Shown: positions 11,554-22,798, numbered from the stretch's first letter. The stretch is DNA of 64,000 nucleotides from Pseudomonas sp. G2-4 (GCF_030064125.1 NZ_CP125957.1:2046001-2110000); one strand, 5' to 3'. The notes: generated by a model not told the origin, from the letters alone. Program-made: numbers and translations.

Positions 11554-13326
11554 ATGCTTTCTTCCCAGCAACGCCGTGCCATACGCCTGGCCAGCGGTTT
11601 CATCGCCCCTTATCGCAAGCAGGTCATCGGCGCTTTACTGGCCCTGATTGTTACCGCTGGCATTACCTTGTCCATGGGGCAAGGCATCCGATTGTTGGTG
11701 GACCAGGGGTTCATGACCCGCTCACCGCACCTGCTCAATCAATCCATCGGCCTGTTCATGGTGCTGGTGGTGGGACTGGCGATCGGTACGTTTGCCCGTT
11801 TCTACCTGGTGTCGTGGATCGGCGAACGGGTGGTGGCCGATATCCGACGGCAGGTCTTCAACCATTTGGTGTACTTGCATCCCGGCTTCTACGAAAACAA
11901 CCGCAGTTCGGAAATACAGTCGCGGCTGACCACCGATACAACCCTGTTGCAGTCGGTGATCGGTTCGTCGTTGTCGCTGTTTCTGCGTAATGCCTTGATG
12001 GTCGTTGGCGGCATCGTGTTGCTATTCATCACCAACCCCAAGCTGACCAGCATCGTTGTGATTGCATTGCCGTTGGTGCTGGCGCCGATCCTGATCTTCG
12101 GCCGGAGGGTGCGCAGCCTGTCGCGACAGAGCCAGGACCGCATCGCCGACGTTGGCAGCTACGTCTCCGAAACCCTCGGCCAGATCAAGACCGTGCAGGC
12201 CTACAATCATCAGGTTCAGGATGAACAGCGTTTTTCCGTGACGGTGGAGCAGGCCTTCGACACTGCCCGCAAGCGTATCGCTCAAAGGGCCTGGCTGATC
12301 ACGCTGGTGATCGTGCTGGTGCTGGGAGCGGTGGGGGTCATGCTCTGGGTCGGCGGTATGGATGTGATCGCCGGGCGGATCTCCGGCGGTGAACTGGCGG
12401 CTTTTGTTTTCTACAGCCTGATCGTTGGCAGTGCCTTTGGCACCCTGAGCGAAGTGATCGGTGAGTTGCAACGCGCGGCTGGTGCGGCGGAGCGCATCGC
12501 CGAGTTGCTGCGTTCGGAGAACATCATCCAACCGCCGCTTTCAGGCCTGGTGACGTTGCCGGAGCGGGTTCGCGGCGATTTGCGCCTTGAAGGCGTGCGT
12601 TTCTCCTATCCGTCCCGACCGGAAAGCTATGCGGTCGACGGTCTTGACCTGACCATTCGCGCCGGTGAAACCCTCGCCCTGGTCGGACCTTCCGGCGCCG
12701 GCAAATCAACGGTGTATGACCTGCTGCTGCGTTTCTACGATCCGGCGCAAGGGCAGATTCTCATCGACGACGTGCCGCTGACCCAACTCGATCCGCTGGA
12801 CCTGCGCCGCCATTTCGCCCTGGTCTCGCAAAACCCCGCGCTGTTTTTCGGTACGGTCGAAGAGAACATTCGCTATGGCAATCCTGACGCGACTTCCGAG
12901 CAGGTGCGCGAAGCCGCGCAGATCGCCCACGCCCACGACTTCATCGAAAAAATGCCCGATGGCTACCAGACCCACCTGGGCGATGGCGGCCTGGGGCTAT
13001 CCGGCGGCCAGCGCCAACGCCTGGCCATCGCCCGGGCTTTGTTGGTGGACGCGCCGATCCTGCTGCTGGACGAAGCCACCAGTGCCCTCGATGCGCAAAG
13101 CGAACACCTGATCCAGCAGGCCCTGCCCAGCCTGATGAAAAACCGCACCACCCTGGTCATCGCCCATCGCCTGGCCACGGTGAAAAACGCCGACCGGATC
13201 GCAGTGATGGACCAGGGCAAAGTGGTCGCCGTGGGCACCCACCAGGAACTGGTCGCCAGCAATGCGCTGTATGCGCGGTTGGCGGCGTTGCAGTTCAATG
13301 TGGGGCTGGAGGCGACAACTGACTAA
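11554..13326 (+). CDS. MsbA-related ABC transporter, fused permease and ATPase
   Basis: A half-transporter of about 590 residues with an exporter-type six-helix membrane domain (about 1-320) and a nucleotide-binding domain (about 340-590). Walker A is GPSGAGKST, the signature is LSGGQRQRLAIARALL, Walker B is ILLLDEATSALD, and the H-loop is IAHRLATV. It would work as a homodimeric exporter. It resembles the MsbA-related proteobacterial subfamily with no assigned substrate; true lipid A flippase MsbA normally sits beside lpxK, which is absent here. The start at 11554 (MLSSQQRRAIRLA) has GGA eight bases upstream; ATG 11545 is an alternative, and an earlier one at 11497 would add an unlikely leader. 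Confidence 0.85.
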   Translation: MLSSQQRRAIRLASGFIAPYRKQVIGALLALIVTAGITLSMGQGIRLLVDQGFMTRSPHLLNQSIGLFMVLVVGLAIGTFARFYLVSWIGERVVADIRRQVFNHLVYLHPGFYENNRSSEIQSRLTTDTTLLQSVIGSSLSLFLRNALMVVGGIVLLFITNPKLTSIVVIALPLVLAPILIFGRRVRSLSRQSQDRIADVGSYVSETLGQIKTVQAYNHQVQDEQRFSVTVEQAFDTARKRIAQRAWLITLVIVLVLGAVGVMLWVGGMDVIAGRISGGELAAFVFYSLIVGSAFGTLSEVIGELQRAAGAAERIAELLRSENIIQPPLSGLVTLPERVRGDLRLEGVRFSYPSRPESYAVDGLDLTIRAGETLALVGPSGAGKSTVYDLLLRFYDPAQGQILIDDVPLTQLDPLDLRRHFALVSQNPALFFGTVEENIRYGNPDATSEQVREAAQIAHAHDFIEKMPDGYQTHLGDGGLGLSGGQRQRLAIARALLVDAPILLLDEATSALDAQSEHLIQQALPSLMKNRTTLVIAHRLATVKNADRIAVMDQGKVVAVGTHQELVASNALYARLAALQFNVGLEATTD

Positions 13327-13383
13327 TACAGCGTCCACATGGGATGTTCAGTGGATAAGGATTTTGTGTTTGATGCAGGCCCC

Positions 13384-13475
13384 TGTGGGAGCGAGCTTGC
13401 TCGCGATAGCGGTGAGTCAGTTTGCATTCATGTTGCAGGTTCCGACGCCATCGCGCGCAAGCTCGCTCCCACAGG
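13384..13475. repeat. REP doublet, GCGAGCTTGCTCGC family
   Basis: Two inverted copies of CTGTGGGAGCGAGC, about 60 bp apart, between the convergent ABC exporter and slt genes. One copy carries GCGCGC in place of TCGCGA. Confidence 0.85.
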
Positions 13476-13499
13476 AAGAGGGCTTTGTGGGAGAGTTAA

Positions 13500-15428
13500 T
13501 CACTGATCATCAAAGTACCGCTCATGCCAGTCCACCAGCGGCTGTGGCGAGTTGAGCTTCTGGCCGTAGATCACCGAGTATGACAACACGTTCTGTACGT
13601 ATTGGCGGGTTTCGTCGAAGGGAATGCTCTCGACCCAGACGTCGAAGCTCAAATGATCGGCGCCCCGCAGCCACTGGCGCACGCGACCGGGGCCGGCGTT
13701 GTAGGCAGCGGAGGCCAGGACGCGGTTGCCGTTGAACTGACTGTGGACCTGGCTCAGGTAGGCCGCGCCGAGCTGGATGTTCTTGTCCGGGTTCAACACT
13801 TGCTGCGGCGATGCCAGGGGAATGCTGAACTTGCGCGCGGTTTCCTTGGCGGTGCCGGGCATCAGTTGCATCAGGCCGGTGGCGCCGACGCCGGAGCGGG
13901 CGTCGTCCATGAAGGCGCTTTCCTGGCGGGTGATGGCGAACACCCAGCTTGAATGCAGGCCACGAACCTTGGCTTCGCGCACCAGGGTGTCGCGGTGGGC
14001 CATCGGGAAACGGATGTCCAGGTCATCCCAGTACTTGGCCTGGCTGATGGTGCGGATCGCCGGGAAATACCACTTCAGGTCGTAGGCCAATTTCGCCTGG
14101 GCGACCATTTCGTCCCGGTTGAAATGCCGGCTGACGTGATACCACTCGCGGCGTCCGTCAACAATCTCCCCACGGGCGTGAAACTCCAGCGCGCGGCGGA
14201 TACCGGGCGTGTTGCGTACTTTGTTGATCAGCGCCTGGCTCATCACCAGCGGCTTGTTGACGAGCGAGTACGGCGACTGGGAGCGGTCGGCGGCCAGGAA
14301 TCCATAGAAGTCCCGCTCACGGGCCAGATGCTTGTAGAGCGTCAGTGCCTCGGGGTTTTGCGGCTGAGCCAGTTCCAGCGTACGGGCCTGCCAGTAACGC
14401 CAACGGTTGGTGCTGGCCAGCGTCTCGGGCAGGCGGCGGGTCAGTTGGTAGGCGTCGTCCCAGCGGGCCAGGCGCAGCAACAGGCGCAAACGCCATTCAG
14501 AAACAGTGTCGTCCCGCAGTTCCGGATCGTATTTGGTCATCACGTCCAAGGCGCGACTGTCGAAGCGCTTGGCCAGGGTCAGGCCGATTTCCCGGGCAAT
14601 CGCGACTTTTTCATCCCGGGAGAAATGCATGGTGCTAGCGTAGCCGTCCAGCAGCGCCATGGCTTTTTCTGGATCCTGGCGCGCCAGGCGGCGCAGGCCG
14701 AGGCTGACGATATCGGACATAGGTTCATCGGCGGGGGTGAAGCGCGAAGGCTGGTTGAGCAGTTCGGGCTTCTGCGCCACGTCCACCAGTAATTTGCCAC
14801 GAGGAGCGAGGGTGGTCAGGCCGCTGGCCAGACTGTTGGCCAACGGGTAATTGCGCGCCTGGGCAGCCAGTTTGGCGCGCTCCCAGCGTTTTTGTTCGGT
14901 CAACTGGCCTTGGGAGGCCCACAGGCCGAACAGCGCGTCACACGCTGTCGGCTGGGACTTGCCGGTAAGCCAGAGTTTTTCGGTGTTGGCGTAGCCTTCG
15001 GCCTTAAGACCATGGCTGAGCTGGTACTGGGCGTTGAGGCAGTCCAGTTCGGTGAAATTGAGCTTGGGGTCGTAGTACTTGACGAACGTCGCCCAGTCGC
15101 CGCGCTCGGCCAACCACCGCAGCCAGCGTAGTTTCATCCAGTTGGCCTGGGGCAGGTCACCGTGTTCGGCGAGGAACTTCTCGATTTCGGCGTTGCTGGC
15201 GCTCTTGAGGCGAGCGGTCAGTTCGTCGTAGGCCAGATAGGGCTCCAGAGGATAATCGCGCAAGGCCTGGCTGTAGCGAAAATAGGGGCCGGAATCACCC
15301 TTGGCCAAGGCACGCTTGGCCTCATTGTAATACTGACGTTGGGTGGAGATGTCCACCGCCTGAGCGGATTGAACGGCAGTGGCACACACGAAAAGACAAG
15401 ATAAAACACTAAAAAGGCGACTGCGCAT
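13500..15428 (-). CDS. slt: Soluble lytic murein transglycosylase
   Basis: A 642-residue periplasmic enzyme that cleaves peptidoglycan with 1,6-anhydro product formation. The start at 15428 gives a basic n-region, a hydrophobic core and an AQA cleavage site (signal peptide about 1-25). A long superhelical alpha domain follows. The C-terminal lysozyme-like domain holds the catalytic glutamate in AITRQESAFM and the family motifs GATGLMQLMPGTA and AYNAGPGRV. Length fits Slt70. An in-frame ATG 12 codons upstream would spoil the signal peptide and was not used. It is divergent from uup. Confidence 0.93.
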   Translation of the reverse strand: MRSRLFSVLSCLFVCATAVQSAQAVDISTQRQYYNEAKRALAKGDSGPYFRYSQALRDYPLEPYLAYDELTARLKSASNAEIEKFLAEHGDLPQANWMKLRWLRWLAERGDWATFVKYYDPKLNFTELDCLNAQYQLSHGLKAEGYANTEKLWLTGKSQPTACDALFGLWASQGQLTEQKRWERAKLAAQARNYPLANSLASGLTTLAPRGKLLVDVAQKPELLNQPSRFTPADEPMSDIVSLGLRRLARQDPEKAMALLDGYASTMHFSRDEKVAIAREIGLTLAKRFDSRALDVMTKYDPELRDDTVSEWRLRLLLRLARWDDAYQLTRRLPETLASTNRWRYWQARTLELAQPQNPEALTLYKHLARERDFYGFLAADRSQSPYSLVNKPLVMSQALINKVRNTPGIRRALEFHARGEIVDGRREWYHVSRHFNRDEMVAQAKLAYDLKWYFPAIRTISQAKYWDDLDIRFPMAHRDTLVREAKVRGLHSSWVFAITRQESAFMDDARSGVGATGLMQLMPGTAKETARKFSIPLASPQQVLNPDKNIQLGAAYLSQVHSQFNGNRVLASAAYNAGPGRVRQWLRGADHLSFDVWVESIPFDETRQYVQNVLSYSVIYGQKLNSPQPLVDWHERYFDDQ

Positions 15429-15642
15429 GATACGTCCGGGCAGAAAAAAACATGACAAGCCCAAGGGTTAACCCAGGGTAACTGTCTGTAGCTTAGCCTT
15501 TTGCCAGCAACCGGCGAAAGCTTTGCGGGTCCACCGGTGCAAGTTCGCAACATTTGTTGTGCAGAGTGCTTCCTTGGCGAAATTGGCGGACTCTTGAAGC
15601 CTCATCTCAGGTAGAATGCGCGCCCGGTTTTTGGAGAAGCTC

Positions 15643-17556
15643 ATGACCCTGCTCAAATTCAGCGATGTGTCCCTTGCTTTCGGCGCTATGCCGTTGTTGG
15701 ACAAGGTGTCCTGGCAGATCGCCCGTGGTGAGCGGGTGTGCATCATCGGCCGTAACGGCACTGGCAAGTCGAGCATGATGAAGCTGGTCAAGGGCGATCA
15801 GAAGCCCGATGACGGCTCGGTCTGGCGCGCACCAGGCCTGAAAATCGGCGAGTTGCCCCAGGAACTGCCGGTGGCCGACGAGCGGACCGTGTTCGACGTG
15901 GTTGCCGAAGGCCTGGACGGTGTCGGCGCGCTGCTGGCCGAGTATCACCACCTGAGCCAGAACATCGTCACCGACGCTGACCTGGACAAGTTGATGCACG
16001 TGCAGCACGACCTTGAAGCCCGTGATGGCTGGCGGTTGCAGCAACTGGTCGACAGCACCCTGAGCCGCCTGCAACTGCCGGCCGACAAGACCCTCGCCGA
16101 GTTGTCCGGCGGCTGGCGTCGTCGCGTCCTGCTGGCCCAGGCCCTGGTGTCCGAGCCGGACCTTTTGCTGCTCGACGAACCGACCAACCACTTGGACATT
16201 GGCGCTATCGCCTGGCTTGAAGAGGCCTTGAAGGATTTCCAGGGCGCAGTACTGTTCATCACCCACGACCGTTCTTTCCTGCAGAACCTGGCAACGCGCA
16301 TCCTCGAACTGGACCGCGGCGGCCTGATCGACTGGAACGGCGACTACGCCAGCTTCCTGGTGCACAAGGAAGCGGCGCTGGCTGCGGAAGAAACCGCTAA
16401 CGCGCTGTTCGATAAGAAGCTGGCCCAGGAAGAAGTCTGGATTCGCCAGGGCATCAAGGCTCGTCGCACCCGTAACGAAGGCCGCGTGCGGGCGCTCAAG
16501 GCCTTGCGCATGGAACGCAGCGAGCGTCGCGAGCGCACCGGCAAGGCCAACATTCAGTTGGATACTGCTGACAAGTCCGGCAAGCAGGTGATGGTTCTTG
16601 AAAACGTGAGTTTCGCGCACCCTGGCGGCCCGTTCCTGATCAAGGACTTTTCCATGGTGCTGCAGCGTGGTGATCGCATTGGTCTGTTGGGTGCCAACGG
16701 TACCGGCAAGACCACCTTGCTCAAGCTGATGCTCGGCGGCCTGGTGCCGACCAACGGCAAGGTGGAAGAGGGCACGAAGATCGACGTTGCCTACTTCGAC
16801 CAGTTGCGCCATCAGTTGGACCTGGAAAAGACCGTGATCGACAACGTGGCTGAAGGCCGCGACTTTATCGATATCGATGGTCAGAGCCGCCACGTACTGA
16901 GCTATCTGGGCGATTTCCTGTTCAGCCCCCAGCGCGCTCGTACGCCAGTCAAGGCGCTGTCCGGCGGCGAGCGTGCCCGCCTGTTGCTGGCCAAGCTGTT
17001 CAGCAAACCGGCGAACCTGCTGGTGCTCGACGAACCGACCAACGACCTGGACGTGGAAACCCTCGAATTGCTGGAAGAGGTGTTGTTGACGTTCAACGGC
17101 ACCGTGCTGATGGTCAGTCACGACCGGGCATTCCTCGATAACGTGGTCACCAGTACCCTGGTGTTCGAAGGCGAAGGCCTGGTGCGCGAATACGTCGGTG
17201 GCTATCAGGACTGGCTGCGCCAGGGCGGTTCGCCGCGTCTACTGGGCGTGACCGAGAGCAAGTCTGGCAAGGCCGACCTGAATTCGGCGGTGGTCAAGGC
17301 CGAGCCGGCCCCGGTTGTCGCAGCAGCGGCGCCGGCGAAGAAAAAGCTCAGCTACAAGCTGCAACGCGAACTGGAAGCGCTGCCGGGCGATATCGACGCC
17401 AAGGAAAAGCAGATCGCAGCGGTAGAAGCCGAAATGGCCGACGCCGGGTTCTACCAGCGGCCTGCTGCCGAAACTGCCAAGGTCATCGCGCAGTTGGAGC
17501 AGTTGCAAGCCGAGCTGGATGCACTGGTTGAGCGCTGGGCTGAACTGGACGCTTGA
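15643..17556 (+). CDS. uup: ABC-F ATPase Uup
   Basis: A 637-residue soluble protein with two ABC ATPase domains and no membrane segment. Domain 1 has GRNGTGKSS and LLLLDEPTNHLDI; domain 2 has GANGTGKTT and LLVLDEPTNDLDV; both signatures are LSGG. The inter-domain linker is Arg-rich, and a C-terminal coiled coil (about 555-637, after an Ala/Pro stretch) is the Uup-specific domain that binds DNA in E. coli. Uup acts on ribosomes and influences transposon excision and replication-linked recombination. GGAG is seven bases upstream of ATG 15643. It ends at a perfect 26-bp palindrome facing the stress protein gene. Confidence 0.92.
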   Translation: MTLLKFSDVSLAFGAMPLLDKVSWQIARGERVCIIGRNGTGKSSMMKLVKGDQKPDDGSVWRAPGLKIGELPQELPVADERTVFDVVAEGLDGVGALLAEYHHLSQNIVTDADLDKLMHVQHDLEARDGWRLQQLVDSTLSRLQLPADKTLAELSGGWRRRVLLAQALVSEPDLLLLDEPTNHLDIGAIAWLEEALKDFQGAVLFITHDRSFLQNLATRILELDRGGLIDWNGDYASFLVHKEAALAAEETANALFDKKLAQEEVWIRQGIKARRTRNEGRVRALKALRMERSERRERTGKANIQLDTADKSGKQVMVLENVSFAHPGGPFLIKDFSMVLQRGDRIGLLGANGTGKTTLLKLMLGGLVPTNGKVEEGTKIDVAYFDQLRHQLDLEKTVIDNVAEGRDFIDIDGQSRHVLSYLGDFLFSPQRARTPVKALSGGERARLLLAKLFSKPANLLVLDEPTNDLDVETLELLEEVLLTFNGTVLMVSHDRAFLDNVVTSTLVFEGEGLVREYVGGYQDWLRQGGSPRLLGVTESKSGKADLNSAVVKAEPAPVVAAAAPAKKKLSYKLQRELEALPGDIDAKEKQIAAVEAEMADAGFYQRPAAETAKVIAQLEQLQAELDALVERWAELDA

Positions 17557-17564
17557 ACCCGCAC

Positions 17565-17618
17565 GCTCACTGAACCTGTGGCGAGGGAGCAAGCTCCCTC
17601 GCCACAGGTTCAGTGAGC
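17565..17618. repeat. Perfect 26-bp inverted repeat containing a REP core
   Basis: Two exact 26-base arms (GCTCACTGAACCTGTGGCGA... and its complement) separated by only AA. The centre is a REP of the GGGAGC family, but the symmetry extends about 12 bases further on each side into sequence that REPs do not normally include. It lies between two convergent genes and would form a very stable hairpin in both transcripts, though it has no T tract. Confidence 0.95.
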
Positions 17619-17630
17619 TCCTTCGGTGAA

Positions 17631-18071
17631 TTAGCTGCGCTTGACCAGGTGCACCGCCAGTACATCGCAAGGCGCGCCATGCAGCACGTCGTTGGCGGTC
17701 GAGCCCAGTAGCAACGCCAGGCCATGGCGGCCATGACTGCCGACGACGATCAGGTCACAACCCTGTTCCTTGGCCAAGTGATGGATCTCCTGGCGCGGTT
17801 GACCGTAGGTCAGATGGCAGTTCTCCTTTTTCAGGTCCGGGTACTTCACGATCAATCGGTCAAGGCGTTCCTTGGCTTGATCGAATTGCTGTTGCTGCAG
17901 CTGGGAAAGGTCCATCGGCACATCACCACCAAAGGCCATGGCCATCGGCTCGACGATATGCACCAGCGACAGCTTGGTGTCTCTGCCGTCGCACAGGGCG
18001 CGAGCGCGTTTGACGACGGGATCGCATTCTTCGGTGAGGTCTACGGCGACCAGGACGTTTGTGTAGTACAT
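17631..18071 (-). CDS. Universal stress protein, UspA family
   Basis: A 146-residue cytosolic protein of the Rossmann-like Usp fold. It begins MYYTNVLVAVDLTEECDPV, and its C-terminus holds VVGSHGRHGLALLLGSTANDV, the G-2x-G-9x-G(S/T) nucleotide-binding pattern of the ATP-binding Usp class. GGAG lies seven bases before the ATG at 18071; an upstream in-frame ATG at 18125 lacks such a site. It sits beside uup as in P. aeruginosa. Usp proteins respond to stress and starvation; the specific role is unknown. Confidence 0.9.
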   Translation of the reverse strand: MYYTNVLVAVDLTEECDPVVKRARALCDGRDTKLSLVHIVEPMAMAFGGDVPMDLSQLQQQQFDQAKERLDRLIVKYPDLKKENCHLTYGQPRQEIHHLAKEQGCDLIVVGSHGRHGLALLLGSTANDVLHGAPCDVLAVHLVKRS

Positions 18072-18173
18072 GGAAAGCACTCCAGAGAATTGCGATACGG
18101 TAAGTATGGCTGGTTTCAAGCGCATTGATGGCAGGGTGGCTCAATGGGCTCATCAGAATTCGGGAGTACAGAT

Positions 18174-18611
18174 ATGACGGTCTGGATAGTGGTGTCAATC
18201 CTGTTAGTGGTGTTAAGCCCTTTGGCATGGTTGCGGCCGTCCCGTGTTCAGAGTGGTCGCATGGCCCTGCGCATGGAGGCGCGACGCCTGGGGCTGGCCA
18301 TGCAACTGGCGCCGCAGGAGTGGCCACACTGGCTCGGCCAGCAGCCGCCAAACCCCTGTGCCCAGTACCACCGGCCTCGCCGTGGCAAGCAACCGGCCGT
18401 GTGGAGTTACTGGCAAACTGCGCCGGGGGTGTGGGTCAACCAGTGGCGGGAAGTCTGCCAGGATGAGTCCCTGCTCAATCATTTCGAAAAATTGCCGGCC
18501 AACGTCTACAAAATCGAAGCCGACCGGCAAATGATCGCCTTGTACTGGGGCGAAAAGGGCGAAGCCAGTGTTTTGCAGGACATTACCAATGTGCTGAAGG
18601 CGTTGGCCTGA
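18174..18611 (+). CDS. Conserved hypothetical protein with one N-terminal membrane helix
   Basis: A 145-residue protein. Residues 2-20 (VWIVVSILLVVLSPLAWL) form one membrane anchor followed by a basic stretch and a soluble domain containing WSYWQTAPGVWVNQWREV. GGGAG lies seven bases before the ATG. It stands between the stress protein gene and fadB, as in other pseudomonads. I do not recognise a characterised domain; the orientation suggests a cytoplasmic domain tethered to the inner membrane. Confidence 0.75.
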   Translation: MTVWIVVSILLVVLSPLAWLRPSRVQSGRMALRMEARRLGLAMQLAPQEWPHWLGQQPPNPCAQYHRPRRGKQPAVWSYWQTAPGVWVNQWREVCQDESLLNHFEKLPANVYKIEADRQMIALYWGEKGEASVLQDITNVLKALA

Positions 18612-19099
18612 GGCGTAAAAAAGCCCGACAGTCTCATCGGGCGGGTTGGCCAGGCAGGCCGGTAATCAATCTCATGTCAGGGCGTGCGTTCGTAACGTCC
18701 TCTGTTCCCGAATATTCAATCGCGCTCCCGACAGCGTAGTCGGCTGGATCCGGTGTGTCTGGAATTAGGGCGATTTTTCTAATTATTGATTCTATGAATA
18801 GCTGCTCATGCGGTGCCGTGTTGCGGATCCGTACGGTACGGAAATGACCGTAAAGTCGCGTTCAAGCCCCTGTTTAGGGCGATTGACAATTGTCGGAAAT
18901 TCCGTGAAGGTGACGTACCCAAATCAAACGGGCGTATGAATTGAGCGTTTGTATTTTCAGAATGCTCCTACAGAACCCGACTATCGCGTTGACGGGTGTG
19001 CCTGGCGGATTGGCGTAGCATCGACGGTAACGTCAATGCCGAACCAGCAGCCAGCGTCCAACGTGTACTGTTCAGCTTCCATATCGTGGAGATCAGTTG
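18612..19099. other. 488-bp intergenic region upstream of fadBA
   Basis: No gene is visible. It begins with a GCCCGA/TCGGGC hairpin (about 18622-18641) whose A run lies on its left side, so it would act as a terminator only for leftward transcripts. The rest is more AT-rich than its surroundings, with a TTGACAATTGTC palindrome near 18883 and a PsrA-like site near 18863. It probably holds the fadBA promoter and a long leader. Confidence 0.5.
18863..18876. promoter_or_regulatory. Possible PsrA operator upstream of fadBA
   Basis: CAAGCCCCTGTTTA resembles the PsrA dyad CAAAC-N4-GTTTG with two mismatches. PsrA, encoded in this window at 28032, is known in P. aeruginosa to act on fadBA. The site is weaker than those at the psrA promoter, and it is 224 bp from the fadB start. 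Confidence 0.35.
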
Positions 19100-21247
19100 A
19101 TGATTTACGAAGGTAAAGCCATCACGGTTAAGGCTCTTGAAAGTGGCATCGTCGAACTGAAGTTCGATCTCAAGGGTGAGTCCGTCAACAAGTTCAACCG
19201 TCTAACCCTGAATGAATTGCGTCAGGCAGTGGACACTATCAAGGCAGATGCTTCGATCAAGGGTGTGATCGTCAGCAGCGGCAAGGACGTCTTCATCGTC
19301 GGCGCCGACATCACCGAATTCGTCGATAACTTCAAGCTGCCCGATGCCGAACTGATCGCTGGCAACCTCGAAGCCAACCGTATTTTCAGCGACTTCGAAG
19401 ACCTCAACGTACCGACCGTCGCGGCCATCAACGGTATCGCCCTGGGCGGCGGCCTGGAAATGTGCCTGGCGGCGGACTACCGCGTCATGTCCACCGTCGC
19501 CAAGATCGGCCTGCCGGAAGTCAAGCTGGGCATCTACCCAGGCTTCGGCGGTACCGTGCGCCTGCCGCGCCTGATCGGTGCCGACAACGCTATCGAGTGG
19601 ATTGCCGCCGGCAAGGAAAACCGCGCTGAAGATGCGCTGAAAGTCGGCGCGGTGGATGCCGTGGTCGAGCCTGGCAAACTCCAGGAAGCGGCCCTTGAAA
19701 TGATCAAGCGCGCCATCAGCGGCGAGTTTGACTACAAGGCCAAGCGTCAGCCGAAGCTGGAGAAGCTCAAGCTCAACGCGATTGAGCAAATGATGGCCTT
19801 CGAGACCGCCAAGGGTTTCGTCGCCGGTCAGGCAGGCCCGAACTACCCGGCACCGGTCGAAGCGATCAAGACCATCCAGAAAGCCGCGAACTTCGGTCGC
19901 GACAAGGCACTGGAAGTCGAGGCCACCGGCTTCGTCAAGCTGGCCAAGACCTCGGCAGCACAAAGCCTGATCGGTCTGTTCCTCAATGACCAGGAACTGA
20001 AGAAAAAGGCCAAGGCCTACGACGAAATCGCCCGTGACGTGAAGCAGGCCGCCGTGCTCGGTGCCGGCATCATGGGTGGCGGTATCGCCTACCAGTCGGC
20101 GTCCAAGGGCACGCCGATCCTGATGAAAGACATCAACGAACACGGCATCGAGCAGGGCCTGGCCGAAGCCGCCAAGCTGCTGGTTGGTCGCGTCGATAAA
20201 GGTCGCATGACCGCGGCGAAGATGGCCGAAGTGCTCAACGGCATCCGTCCGACCCTGTCCTACGGCGATTTCGGCCATGTCGACCTGGTGGTCGAAGCTG
20301 TGGTCGAGAACCCTAAGGTCAAGCAAGCGGTGCTGGCTGAAGTCGAAGATAAGGTCAAAGAGGACACCATCCTCGCCTCGAACACCTCGACCATCTCCAT
20401 TTCGCTGCTGGCCAAGGCCCTCAAGCGTCCGGAAAACTTCGTCGGCATGCACTTCTTCAACCCGGTGCACATGATGCCGTTGGTGGAAGTGATCCGTGGC
20501 GAGAAGTCCAGCGAACTGGCCGTAGCCACCACCGTTGCCTACGCCAAGAAAATGGGCAAGAACCCAATTGTCGTCAACGACTGCCCGGGCTTTTTGGTCA
20601 ACCGTGTGCTGTTCCCATACTTCGGCGGTTTCGCCAAGCTGGTCAGCGCTGGCGTCGACTTCGTGCGCATCGACAAGATCATGGAAAAATTCGGCTGGCC
20701 GATGGGCCCGGCGTACCTGATGGACGTGGTCGGCATCGACACCGGCCACCACGGTCGCGACGTCATGGCTGAAGGCTTCCCGGACCGCATGAAAGACGAC
20801 CGCCGTTCGGCTGTCGACGTGCTCTACGAAGCCAAGCGCCTGGGCCAGAAGAACGGCAAGGGCTTCTACGCCTACGAGACCGACAAACGCGGCAAGCAGA
20901 AGAAAGTCGCCGATTCGTCGGTGCTGGAAGTGCTCAAGCCGATCGTCTACGAACAGCGCGAAGTCACCGACGAGGACATCATCAACTGGATGATGATCCC
21001 ACTGTGCCTCGAGACCGTGCGTTGCCTGGAAGACGGCATTGTCGAAACCGCCGCCGAAGCCGACATGGGTCTGGTCTACGGTATCGGTTTCCCTCCATTC
21101 CGTGGCGGTGCGCTGCGCTACATCGATTCGATCGGTGTGGCCGAGTTCGTTGCCCTGGCTGACCAGTACGCTGATTTGGGCGCGCTGTACCACCCGACCG
21201 CGAAGCTGCGTGAAATGGCCAAGAACGGCCAGAGCTTCTTCGGTTAA
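19100..21247 (+). CDS. fadB: Fatty acid oxidation complex subunit alpha
   Basis: A 715-residue multifunctional enzyme. The N-terminal crotonase part (about 1-190) has [14 protein letters not shown] for enoyl-CoA hydration and isomerisation. The middle and C-terminal part is an L-3-hydroxyacyl-CoA dehydrogenase with the NAD motif [14 protein letters not shown] near residue 318 and the catalytic-histidine motif [14 protein letters not shown]. It works with FadA as an alpha2beta2 complex in beta-oxidation. ATG at 19100 ([10 protein letters not shown]) is preceded by GGAG; a TTG one codon upstream is not needed. It forms an operon with fadA after a 30-bp gap. Confidence 0.97.
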   Translation: MIYEGKAITVKALESGIVELKFDLKGESVNKFNRLTLNELRQAVDTIKADASIKGVIVSSGKDVFIVGADITEFVDNFKLPDAELIAGNLEANRIFSDFEDLNVPTVAAINGIALGGGLEMCLAADYRVMSTVAKIGLPEVKLGIYPGFGGTVRLPRLIGADNAIEWIAAGKENRAEDALKVGAVDAVVEPGKLQEAALEMIKRAISGEFDYKAKRQPKLEKLKLNAIEQMMAFETAKGFVAGQAGPNYPAPVEAIKTIQKAANFGRDKALEVEATGFVKLAKTSAAQSLIGLFLNDQELKKKAKAYDEIARDVKQAAVLGAGIMGGGIAYQSASKGTPILMKDINEHGIEQGLAEAAKLLVGRVDKGRMTAAKMAEVLNGIRPTLSYGDFGHVDLVVEAVVENPKVKQAVLAEVEDKVKEDTILASNTSTISISLLAKALKRPENFVGMHFFNPVHMMPLVEVIRGEKSSELAVATTVAYAKKMGKNPIVVNDCPGFLVNRVLFPYFGGFAKLVSAGVDFVRIDKIMEKFGWPMGPAYLMDVVGIDTGHHGRDVMAEGFPDRMKDDRRSAVDVLYEAKRLGQKNGKGFYAYETDKRGKQKKVADSSVLEVLKPIVYEQREVTDEDIINWMMIPLCLETVRCLEDGIVETAAEADMGLVYGIGFPPFRGGALRYIDSIGVAEFVALADQYADLGALYHPTAKLREMAKNGQSFFG

Positions 21248-21262
21248 GCGCCCAACGACTAG

Positions 21263-22453
<1,191 letters not shown>

Positions 22454-22471
22454 GCGTTACGTCGATGGAAG

Positions 22472-22497
22472 CCGGGGCCAAGTGCCCCGGTTTTTGT
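22472..22497 (+). terminator. Terminator of fadBA
   Basis: CCGGGGC, a five-base loop, GCCCCGG, then TTTTTG. Confidence 0.9.
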
Positions 22498-22561
22498 TTT
22501 TCTGGGTTTAGTAAGAAAAATTTTGTTTTTATTTTGGAAAGATTTCAGTGAGGGCCAAAGC

Positions 22562-22798
22562 ATGCCGATACAACCTGGGCTCTACCAACATTACAAAGGT
22601 CCGCAGTACCGTGTATTCAGCATTGCACGGCACTCCGAGACCGAGGAAGAAGTGGTCTTCTATCAAGCCCTGTATGGCGATTACGGCTTTTGGGTGCGTC
22701 CCTTGAGCATGTTCGAGGAGTCCGTCGAGGTTGACGGAGAACAGGTGCCACGCTTTGCTTTGGTGCAGGCCGAGGAGAGCATTTTTTCCAAGCCTTGA
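22562..22798 (+). CDS. DUF1653 domain protein
   Basis: A 78-residue protein beginning MPIQPGLYQHYKGPQYRV with the DUF1653 signature YxVxxIARHSETEEEVVFYQ-like region and WVRPLSMF. The fold is a small beta barrel. Function is unknown; DUF1653 genes are common beside topA in pseudomonads, and this copy sits just upstream of it. Only a weak GAGGG precedes the start. The residues upstream of this ATG in the same frame have no family character. Confidence 0.85.
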   Translation: MPIQPGLYQHYKGPQYRVFSIARHSETEEEVVFYQALYGDYGFWVRPLSMFEESVEVDGEQVPRFALVQAEESIFSKP

